Shown here: positions 9,130 to 17,900 of the stretch, in pieces
Numbering within the stretch: position 1 is the first letter of the stretch
Layout: each line of letters begins with the position of its first letter
Source: Dunaliella salina
Taxonomy: Eukaryota; Chlorophyta; Chlorophyceae; Chlamydomonadales; Dunaliellaceae
DNA: 19,789 bases
Reading direction: 5' to 3'
Assembly (NCBI GenBank): GCA_002284615.2
Contig: MU069515.1
Coordinates: 51,540-71,328, forward strand
The notes under the pieces: model-generated
The model's database searches: none
Told to the model about the DNA's origin: nothing
The model's input: only the letters and a program-made list of their open reading frames with translations
Position numbers and translations under genes: made by a program

Positions 9130-9393
9130 ACTTGGGTTGTCTTTACCTCTCTTAAAGGTTATGAGGGAAGAAGTAAGTAGGTATAGTTCTTTTTGAGGCA
9201 GGGAAGACAGTCAGCACTGATACTGAACAGAGTTACCATGGTAGCTCATCCGGCCTCATGTTAGGCATCCTGGTCGTGAGGCCAGGAAGGCGTTTGGCAA
9301 GGAGGAGGTCCCGGGATCAAATCATTGTGGCTAGGGCAGAATTAGCACCTTCTTGGGGTTCTTCTTGTCGGTGGGAGTCAGTGAAAGGCTCTT

Positions 9394-11122
9394 TCTGGTC
9401 CAGGTGTTTACAAACCGGGAAGGGACATTACTCAACCCTCCCAACATTTACAACTGCATATAAAAGGCAATGGCCATGGGCCTACCAATATCATCACGAG
9501 GGGAGAACTTGTGGGTACCCCTGTGGCACTCTAACGCAAGCAAACTACAATTGCCACCAAACCTAGTGCATCCTGCCTCTTCCAGATTTCTAACCTAACC
9601 CTTAATCCAATGCGCATTAGGTATCACCTACACGCAGAGCTCATTCATGCAATTTCAACCATATTAAAACGCTCACCCTATCCATTTCTACAAAGCCCAC
9701 TCTGGCATTACAGGAAATGAGGGGGCTGATGCTTGCGCTCGCCCTGCAGCCCTCTCAGACACCATAAACATTGAATTTCCAGATGCTAGGGACCCTTTCC
9801 ACAATTTTTATTGGCTTTCATTGAAGACCTCCTCCTCACAAGACGATGGCATATACCGCCCCTGCGCTTCCTTCCCGATGCACTACCTCACCAAACTGAA
9901 TGACAAACTAAAAGCTTACATGCACAAGAAACACGAGCTCGGCTCTGCTGACACCTCTGGCTACCACTACCAGAGATGGCAGAACTTTATGATGCCATAC
10001 CAACCACCAGAGCAAACACGGAATCAAGCAACCCAACCTCTCAACTTGCAAACAAAGAGATCAGCAATTCCTTCTGGAAAAATCCAGGGATTACTCTTAA
10101 AAAGCAAATAAATATAATGAAGTATCGTACAGATACACTGTACAATCAGAGTCATGCCTTCAAATTGAACTTGTGCGGTTCTGAAAGATGCCCACTATCT
10201 GATGATATGTCAATTGACCAAATTGACCACATACTCCTCAGGTGTATACACTCGACAATAAGCGGGATGCACATCGACAGACAACATGCAACCCTACGTC
10301 TTTGTGCAAAAGTCCTAAGTAAAGGCCGGTGTGGCTCATCCCTTATTGGTGTAGATGGCTGCAGGAACGACAGACTGGAAACATTTCAAGAGCTATTCCA
10401 GACTGGGTTTTCCCTAATTGTAATGGCTCCCTGCTTGGCACCGAACGCGCCCTGATGCTATCTTTGTGCGTCATTTTCCAGGCAGGCAAACTCACCTTGA
10501 TCCTTCCAAGATCCCTCCTCAAGACAGGGACATACATCTTGTTGAACGAAAGTTCTGTCCTGACGCAAATCCCTTCATCACTTTAGAGCGTGCACGGACT
10601 CAACATTCTTACACCATGACCAGATTTAAAACCCGCAGCTCCAAAAATCCAAAAAGAAATAACAAAGTGACTTTACACATCATCCTAACTGGTGTGGCCG
10701 GTACCATTTACAATGAGTTTACAATCACACCCCTCAGAAATCTGGGCCTGACTGAATAAAAAGCCAAATCACCAGCAGCCGAACTTAGGGACCATACCAT
10801 CCGAAGATTAACCACTATCAAAAACACCAGACACGCTCTTTGCTCTCAAGGGGCTTCTGGGAGGGGGTTTGCTGTGCGCGCAGCGGCGGAGGATGGGGGA
10901 AGGAGAGTCCGGGCATCGGCATGGCGAACAACCCTCCAGATCCCCATTAGATCTGTTTCTGGCTCTCTTCTAGGCTAGCTGCGTCTAATGTACTACAACC
11001 TAGAACCTAGTAGGTTCTGAGGGCCTTCTGGTGAGGCCTTTAGCTATAGCTTTCCAGTAAAAGGACCTTAGCTTAATGCAGGCGGCCTTTTGCTTGCGTA
11101 GACTTTTCTTTTCTTTCCTTTA
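9394..11122 (+). mobile_element. LINE copy 2, 5'-truncated, opposite orientation to copy 1
   Basis: Aligns with copy 1 from inside RNase H through CCHC and endonuclease to the 3' tail (GCGGCC-TTTTGCTTGCGTAGACTTTTC). It is more damaged: the third RNase H acidic motif is disrupted by an indel, and a 4-bp plus a 6-bp deletion fall before HSGITGNEGAD. The second Cys of the CCHC is Ser (10189-10245). Further frameshifts follow. Upstream 9241-9393 does not match copy 1 and is unassigned. Confidence 0.85.
10448..10950 (+). pseudogene. LINE copy 2: restriction-like endonuclease
   Basis: RPD at 10448-10456, then DRDIHLVERKFC, where the middle residue of the E-x-K core is Arg (Leu in copy 1) but Glu and Lys remain. 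The frame meets a TAA at 10757-10759 after LGLTE, and continues beyond it to PPDPH-stop at 10948-10950. It is therefore a pseudogene of the same domain as at 5892-6401. Confidence 0.78.
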
Positions 11123-11410
11123 CCGAAAGTGAGCCCCATCACTTCAGGCCAAGCGAAAGGGAAGCACAGAAGTCTACTCCAGCAAAATGGCCTCCACCTA
11201 GGACACCCTTGACAAGGCTCTGTCCAGCAAACTTGTGACTCACCCCTTCGCCTTGGAGAAAGCTCCAACATCTCAGCATCCCCTCTCGCACAGGTGCCAG
11301 CCATAGCCAAGAAGTGCGCACGCATTTACGCAAAAACTAGGTTAGGTTTACTCCTCCTCTATGCACTCTCTCCACCGCACCAACTTCAGTAACCACTTCT
11401 TCACCAGCTG
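11123..11410. repeat. Dispersed repeat R1, copy 2
   Basis: Direct-orientation relative of 4755-5070, sharing GTCCAGCAAACT, CCAACATCTCAGCA and CACTTCTTCACCA-type blocks. It begins directly after the tail of LINE copy 2, so the LINE may have inserted at the R1 edge or both may be parts of a larger composite repeat. Confidence 0.6.
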
Positions 11411-12350
11411 TTGTCTTGGTAGCTAACAAGGGGTGGGTGGCTAATAAGGGGCGGGGACGCAACTCTCCAGGCCAAAGCCTCCTGCCAAAGCTTGGCACAA
11501 GAAAATGAAGAGAAAAGAAAACTAGGTAGGCAGAGGAAAGTCTACATACAATAAAGGTGTACAAGGGGACATCACCTTGAGCCAGATAGTTTGGCTGCTC
11601 GGTGCTCTGAAAGAAATCATCATTTCTCCCAAGCTGAAGCTTGTGTGCAACAGGTCAGCATTCCTATAGTTTCTGATTTTCTTTCCTAGCAGAACAACAA
11701 ACATCCTCATTGTATTTCTGAGCTTATGGATTTGTTTATGGCTGGCGTAGACCAGTCACAGACTGATTGGCCGAACGACTTGGCTGAAGGTCCCCAAGAC
11801 ATTGTAACCTAACCTCTGAAAGAAATCCATAAGCTCAGATATGAAGTGACAAGTCTGATTATCTTGGTTTTGGAAAAAGCGAGCTACATCCAGAGAGCAA
11901 GCGTCAGAAAAAAAGAAAGATCCTGTAACATCTGACACGATTCGCTGAGCAGGAAAGGCATCAAATGGATGTGCATACTTTCTTCTAATATAACACAGGA
12001 AGTTGCAAGGGCAGAGAAAAATGACATGCTTTTCATCAATGGCACCATTCTTCTTGAACACATAAATCACATTGAGGTGCATGTCCATGCCAATGAGAAG
12101 TTTCAACTCAAAGTTTGTGAGCATGCAATTGGAAGCAGGCAATATTTCTCTGCATGAGCCTACCCGAATCCAAATACAGATACCTAGGAATATGGAGAGG
12201 TTTACCAAAAGCAGAATTATGCCGGAAGGGAAGTGCTACCCAGTTGTGTTGCTTGGCTAACTTGTTTAAATGGGCCTGACCATCAGTTGGGCGGGCTGCT
12301 TACAGGAGAACAAGGCACACAGCAGGAAAGACGGCCGACAAGTGGCCAGA
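11411..12350. other. Non-coding region with no recognised gene
   Basis: Holds the inverted repeat at 11714-11842 and weak similarity (minus strand, about 11850-11890) to sequence near 4240 and 4490. The longest open frame (11756-12208, minus strand, 150 aa) has no recognisable domain, and part of it lies in the inverted repeat. Confidence 0.4.
11714..11842. repeat. Inverted repeat with 17-bp perfect core
   Basis: TCTGAGCTTATGGATTT at 11717-11733 is exactly complementary to 11823-11839; with two mismatches the arms extend to 24 bp. The 81-89 bp between them could form the loop of a hairpin. No target duplication was identified. Confidence 0.75.
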
Positions 12351-12353
12351 CCC

Positions 12354-12460
12354 ACATTAGCTTGGCTGCTCATAGCTTGCCTTTGTTGGTGGGCCTCACT
12401 GTTAGTGTCAGCGCTGACTGTTGGGTCTTTCCTTGATACACGCTGGTTTTGTCCAGAATT
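12354..12460 (+). repeat. Dispersed repeat, inverted partner at 3110-3245
   Basis: Plus-strand relative of the minus strand at 3110-3245 (shared CATTAGCTTGGCTGCT and the following block). It lies in otherwise featureless sequence. Confidence 0.6.
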
Positions 12461-13205
12461 GACTTTAACTTTCACTTTACTTCAATTTCGAAAGAGGAGC
12501 TGTGAAAACTGGAACATCTTTTGCCCACGTGTTTCCTTGTCACCATGTACGCACATGTTAGGCAGTAGTGAATTTCTGAATGCAGCAGATTCCCCTGTCA
12601 GAATTCCCCCTTCAAGCTGTGAGAAGTTTTGAGCAGCTTGTTGCCATTTAATATTGTATAAGGGAGCCTCCAGTCAGACGATGAAAACTTTGTGATTTTT
12701 TGTGCAGCCCCTTGGGAGTGCTAGAGGCAGATTGGCAATTGTGCAAGTATAAGCAGCAGGACATCCTTCCTTCTGGTTGAAGAGACTGTGCAATTTATCT
12801 TAATGTACACGTTAACAAAAAAGCAATGACCAACGTGAAATAATTTAAGAATGACGGAATAAGTCAACCCGACTGGAAAATAAGTGGGAACTGTCAAGTT
12901 TACAAACATAGATGACCCAACCATGGTCGCCAAGTCCGAAAATCAAGAAAGCCAACGTTTCTTATGCGAGCTAATAGTGGATGAAATAAGAAAATACAGC
13001 TAATTCAGATTCCATGAAGCATGTGCTCTGGCTGCCGTACTGCCCAGCGACAGATGCCAACCATGAAGGTGCTGTACTGGACACCATCCTGATTTGATGC
13101 TACTGATGCTCATGCTGCGGATGATGCTGTGACTTGGGCTGCTTAGTGCACCGATTTAATTCCGCGGCGCATGTCCAACTGAGGCAGCAATGTGGCCCCT
13201 GGCGG
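12461..13205. other. Non-coding region downstream of the Fanzor-like exon
   Basis: No recognised gene on either strand. For the minus-strand exon ending at 13206 this is the 3' flank. The stretch at 13083-13140 is GATGCT/CTGATG-rich low complexity. Confidence 0.4.
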
Positions 13206-13795
13206 CTAAGCCGCTGCGTGCGCTCTCAGATACCCAGGCCTAGGGTGCCCAAAGTACTGAGCCACACACGCTTCCCACAGGTTCCATGCAGCGTTGACGT
13301 CCCTGTACAGTTGGTACGAAAGTTGTGTTTTCTTCACACGTTTGCGCCTTCTGCCATGAACCGCTGCATGGACCTCTCCCTCTCCTTCTTTCCCTCCACC
13401 CTCTCCTTCACCCTCCTCTACATCCATAGTCCCTTCAACTCCTGCTTCTTGCTCATCTGTTTCCCCCTCTATCTCCATTCCAGCCCATGATGTGGATCCC
13501 TGGGCGGACATATTTTCTTCCAGCTGCTGACCAGAACCTCCATCCTCCTGAGATGTACCCTCCACCAGCTGCTGCTCACCACCCCCCTCAGCCACACCCT
13601 CCNNTTGCTGCTGCTCCACATCACCCCCCTCAGCCACACCCTCCTGCTGTTGCTGCTGCTCCACATCACCTCCCTCTGCCATACCCTCCTGCTGCTGCTG
13701 CCGCTCCAGATGCTGTTTCTTACACTCGGGGCACTCTCGCAACCGCTGAGAAGGACGCGGTCGGTGAGACACAAAGTCTTTCATTTCTCCATGGG
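13206..13795 (-). pseudogene. Fanzor/TnpB-like protein, C-terminal exon (zinc ribbon plus RuvC-III)
   Basis: The minus-strand frame contains LRECPECKK, a C-x2-C half of a zinc ribbon, followed by about 125 residues of Q/E/G-rich low complexity. It then has a basic patch (RRRKRVKK) and YRDVNAAWNLWE, and ends HPRPGYLRAHAAA-stop. The RDxNAAxN motif after a Cys pair is the signature of the third RuvC motif (catalytic Asp) of TnpB and eukaryotic Fanzor proteins, and a trailing RP-YL is common in Fanzors as I recall them. A TAA lies just upstream in frame, preceded by TTACTAAGCAG, which could be a branch point plus splice acceptor ending at 13796, so this may be a last exon. I could not find the RuvC-I or RuvC-II motifs upstream, hence the pseudogene/partial call. 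Two undetermined bases (13603-13604) fall in the frame. Alternative: a bacterial-type OrfB fragment. Confidence 0.6.
13586..13700 (-). repeat. 45-bp minisatellite coding for EGVAEGGDVEQQQQQ
   Basis: About three units with a 45-bp period (GCCACACCCT at 13591 and 13633, GCCATACCCT at 13678). The first interval is 42 bp and contains the NN, so a three-base collapse is plausible. It lies inside the low-complexity insert of the Fanzor-like exon and preserves frame. Confidence 0.85.
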
Positions 13796-14100
13796 CTGCT
13801 TAGTAAGCCAGGTACCTGTGAGAGAGGGTTGCAGGTACGACCACATTAAGCTTGCTCTCCTTTTTAATTTCCTATCTATTCACTCCATTTGGCGTATTCA
13901 AGGCGTAACAAGTGAGATTGCACAAGATTAAAAGAGAGCCTTCCTTGGAAAGCTCAAGGCAACGAAGAGGGGCTGCCATTTTGGTGCAATGCAAACGCAT
14001 GGAGGACGCAAATGCTTGTGTTTGCTTGAAACCCATCCCCATGCGCCTGCCACCACTCTGCATCCTCTGTAATGGATATGTTAATGTCAGCCCCGCAACA
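13796..14100. other. Gap between Fanzor-like exon and minisatellite
   Basis: No RuvC motif or other domain was found on the minus strand, where upstream Fanzor exons would be expected. A possible acceptor-like CTCTCACAG lies at about 13813-13822 on the minus strand. Otherwise nothing recognised. Confidence 0.35.
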
Positions 14101-14760
14101 GTGAGGTGACACCTGCCACCTTCTGCATCCCCTCTACATCACAGATTCCCTAGAATCAACCAACCAATTCATTTCATACTGCACATTGCAAGTCCCCTCC
14201 AGCCCCCTCAACTGTGAGGTGACACCTGCCACCTGTCTGCATCCCCTGTACATCACAGATTGCCTAGAATCAACCAAATTCAACCAACTGATTGATTATA
14301 CACTGCATGTGCGAGTTCCTCCCAGCCCCCTCGACTGTGAGGTGACACCTGCTACCTCTCTGCATCCCCTCTACATAACAGATTCCCTAGAATCAACCAA
14401 CCAATTCATTTCATACTGCACATTGCAAGTCCCCTCCAGCCCCCTCAACTGTGAGGTGACACCTGCCACCTGTCTGCATCCCCTCCACATCACAGATCGC
14501 CTAGGATCAACTAAATTTAACCAACTGATTAATTACATACTGCATGTGCGAGTTCCTCCCAGCCCCCACGGCTGTGAGGTGACACCTGCTACCTGTCTGC
14601 ATCCCCTCTACATAACAGATTCCCTAGAATCAACCAACCAATTCATTTCATACTGCACATTGCAAGTCCCCCTCAGCCCCCTCAACAGTGGGGGGACACC
14701 TGCCACCTGTCTACATCCCCTCCACATCACAGATTGCCTAGAAATCAAGCCTAGAACAAT
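14101..14760. repeat. Minisatellite of alternating 114/123-bp units
   Basis: The landmark GTGAGGTGACACC (or a variant) starts at 14101, 14214, 14337, 14451, 14574 and 14688, giving spacings of 113, 123, 114, 123 and 114. Short and long units alternate, so the true period is a 237-bp dimer. Both 114 and 123 are multiples of three, so frames stay open through the array; the plus-strand open frame 14186-14830 is probably a consequence of that rather than a gene. Confidence 0.92.
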
Positions 14761-14819
14761 TTTCCCACTAAGGGCGCGTCACAAACTAGTCAACATCCAC
14801 AGGCAGATAGTTCACAGCA

Positions 14820-14925
14820 ACAGGTTCTGAGGCTCCTACTAGCTTGCTAGTCAAAGGAGCTATCCTTCATGCACGTGGCATTCGGCGTGCGCAGACTTTC
14901 CTTTTTCTTCTCAGCGGAAGGGCCG
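14820..14925 (+). mobile_element. LINE 3' tail remnant, overlapping a host exon in antisense
   Basis: Plus-strand TTCATGCACGTGGCATTCGG, then CGTGCGCAGACTTTCC and a pyrimidine-rich end, match the tail of LINE copy 2 (11073-11122) and, inverted, of copy 1. On the minus strand the same bases form the end of the last exon of the coiled-coil gene. Confidence 0.65.
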
Positions 14926-17900
14926 ACCTCTCGCTCCAATGCAGAATGAGCGTCGACACATTGATTGCTTGCTCTGCCAAGGGCCTCAACTGTAAAAAAA
15001 CACAACCTATGGGTATGGGATTTCACCACACTTACCGAAATCCACAGTCGCATTCTTGGTACTTTGTGCCTTGTATGTCACGAATTGGCTGAGCTGCGCC
15101 AGTCGTTCCGCTAGCTCCATGTTCTGGGCTTCCAGAGTCTGTGGGAAAGTGTGCAATTATGCATTCTAATGTATTCAAGAGTGTTATGGGCTTCCAGAAA
15201 CTGTGAGACACTTTACAATCATGCAAGGGTATCATGGGCTTCCAGAGTCTGTGAGACAGTAAGCAAGCAATTATGCATAGTGTGAGATAGTATGCGTTTG
15301 AATGTATTTGAGGGTGTTTGGGCTCCTTGAGTTTGTGAGGCAGTTCCCAGTTGTGCAAGGGTTTTATGGGCCTCCAGAATTTGTAAGACAGTACACATTC
15401 GTGCAAAGGGTATCATGGGCCTCCAGAGTCAGCGACACACAGCATGCAAGTGTGCAAACTGAGAAAGCACGTATTTGCATGTCTTCAAGGGTGCAATGGA
15501 CCTTAGGTGTCTGAGACAATATGCAATCATGAAAGGGTGTCATGTGCCCCTAGTGTCTGCGAAGCAATATACATTTATGCAAGGGTGAGCCATCACAAAT
15601 CCAAGACAAGGGACAGGGATGCCCCAGAGGTGATGCAAAAGAATGTCAAGGCTCTATGGTACAACATGGATGCGGACACAGGGGGTGAGACATGGATGAG
15701 AAACGGAGACGACGTGAATGCGTGCAAGGAGGTTATGTAGGGGGAGGTCAAGGCTCTTAGAGATGACACAATGCCTGCAAAGGAGGAGAGACAGCACCAG
15801 ACCATGTGAAAGAGGCCTGCCAGACAACACGACATCATGCAAAGTTTATTTTTGGTCTGCTCAGACAAGGTGGAGGTCCTCCGTGACTTTGGGCTGCCAG
15901 GATTGTAGTGCCACCATCACTTCATCCGTGCATTACGGTTTCGTCCTCTACAGTAGGTCTCAGTAACTTTGAGCTGCTAGACTTGCAGCACCAAAATCGG
16001 TGCATCCTAGCATCGCAGCCCTGCTCTCTAAGTAAATTATCGAATTGGGACCCTTGTTTGGATGGGCCCAGATTATAACGCTCAACAGCATTCAATGTGC
16101 GCACAAGTGGCATTGCAGCTCAAACGCAGGTTGCAGATGTTTTGGACCTGCTGCCTCCCTACTGGTCCTCCCTGCGGCCGGACCCCCCCCCTGCCTAGGC
16201 AAATGAGTACCATTAACTTTTGCAACAGCATATTTTGCCCGCCCCTGCACTGTCCCATGACCTTAAAAGTGTGCTGGATAATGAGCTCTAAAAGCAAGTG
16301 CTAAGAGGGCGCCGTATGGTGCAGTGTGTGCCCAGCAGGAACGAATTGAGGAAACCGTGGGAAATGAAGGGAGCAGATGTCGCCCCAAAAATCAGCGCGC
16401 CAATTTCCAGCCAGGTCACTGACTGACTTCATTCATGCTTTGTTAGAGGCATCATTGTTGCCCACAACTGTGTGCCAAGTTGGGGGTGCAACCTTGCAGC
16501 GTGGGTGAGCTGGCGGACGTTTCCCCTCCCGCGTCTGCACCCTTCATGATGAGCGCCCCCCACCGGCACGCTTCCCCAAGGCCCCCGGGCAAAAACTGAC
16601 ATCACAGCATGATAATACGACCTAAGAGCAGCTTAAGTCCAGGTGCGCTGCTCGTTTGTTGCAAGTTCGAAAATTCACTTCTTCCAGCCAAAATGATTGC
16701 AACATAGCTTCTGAGCCACACAGGGCACCTCCACGCACCACTTTTCCAGCCATTCTCGATGCTTGGGATATGAAAACATGTTCGATCATGTTTGGTACAC
16801 TTCAGGCACACAGACTCGCATGCAAAAAGCGCACATGCCATAATGACACTGGAAGGGGGGGGGGGTCCGGCTGCCGAGAGATCCTACTTCCTTGTGCTTT
16901 CTGATCGAATTTTATGTGCCCCAGGTGCACATGCTGGTCCTGGTCAAGGGGGCACCTAGCAACAGATTACACCAAGACTGCAAATGCAGCTGTCAAAGCT
17001 GCCCTCCTGGACTGACAATCACACAAGGCGTGTACCTAGCCCGCTGCTGCCACAGCTGCTGCTAAAGCTGCCCTCCTGCACTGACAAAATCACACAGAAC
17101 GCAACGAGCCTGCAATGCAGCTGCCAGTCTGCCATCCAGTCACGGTCATCACGAGGGTGCGACATGTCACATTACTTTTTCCAAATCCGTTATAACAGTA
17201 ATACTACTGTAATATTACATTACAGTAATAATAGTACATAATATTACATTATTCTGCTGCAAAATTGTTATCACGTTGAGGGTCAGGTAATATTACTGTA
17301 ATGGTAATATTACATTGGCATGTCGGACCTTGGTGACTCATCACTTACAATCGCCTTCAGTAATGACTGCGGTGACAAATCACAGTCGTCACCAAGTGTA
17401 TCTGGCAGTCAATGATGAGTAAGTGTTAATCTCTCAAAACGGAATTGTGCAAACGCCCCACCTGCTTCTCGATGTCGGCCTCCTCCACGGCAAACTTGAG
17501 GCCTTGGATGGTTCTTTGGAAGACATTGAGCTCCTGCTGCAGTGCAGCCATCTGCAGTGTTTACGAGCCCAGGAGTAGAGGCACTCGCATGTGCATCCAA
17601 TAAGAGGCGAACGACAGAAGTGAGCCACATACAGCGACAGGAGGATTCCAACTCGCAAATGTGTGCGCCCTATCAGGGCAGCGCCAAGAGGCCATAGAAC
17701 GGATGCACTCACATGTGCGTCCAACAAAAGGTAGAGGAGCGTCATGAGTAGGGTTGTGTAAAGAGGGTTGAGATGTTGGTGAAAGAGTAAGGTGCGACGC
17801 ATCATATTACTTTTCCAAAAAAGGTTATTACAGTCATATTACAGTAATATTACATTACAGTAATAACCCCTAATTCAAGAATTTCCCCCTGATTTTGTGG

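Larger units (their letters stand above)
8241..9240 (-). mobile_element. LINE copy 3, divergent subfamily, interrupted by a MITE
   Basis: A minus-strand fragment of a related but clearly different LINE. It carries the endonuclease domain (8617-9129) and a pyrimidine-rich 3' tail. The tail is split by a 196-bp MITE at 8370-8565, so the MITE arrived later. The outer boundaries are approximate. Confidence 0.65.

Noticed and set aside
13487..13849. Plus-strand Pro/Ala/His-rich frame opposite the Fanzor-like exon
   Set aside because: It is the complement of the Q/E/G-rich repeat; the minus strand has the recognisable RDVNAA and Cys motifs.
14186..14830. 214-codon plus-strand open frame
   Set aside because: It is open because the repeat units are multiples of three; composition and repetition follow the minisatellite and no domain or start context supports a gene.
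15600..15800. Plus-strand stretch that reads like hydrophilic coding sequence (VMQKNVKALWYNMD...)
   Set aside because: It is interrupted by stops, has no splice-compatible boundaries I could find, and contains a short internal duplication; too weak for a gene call.
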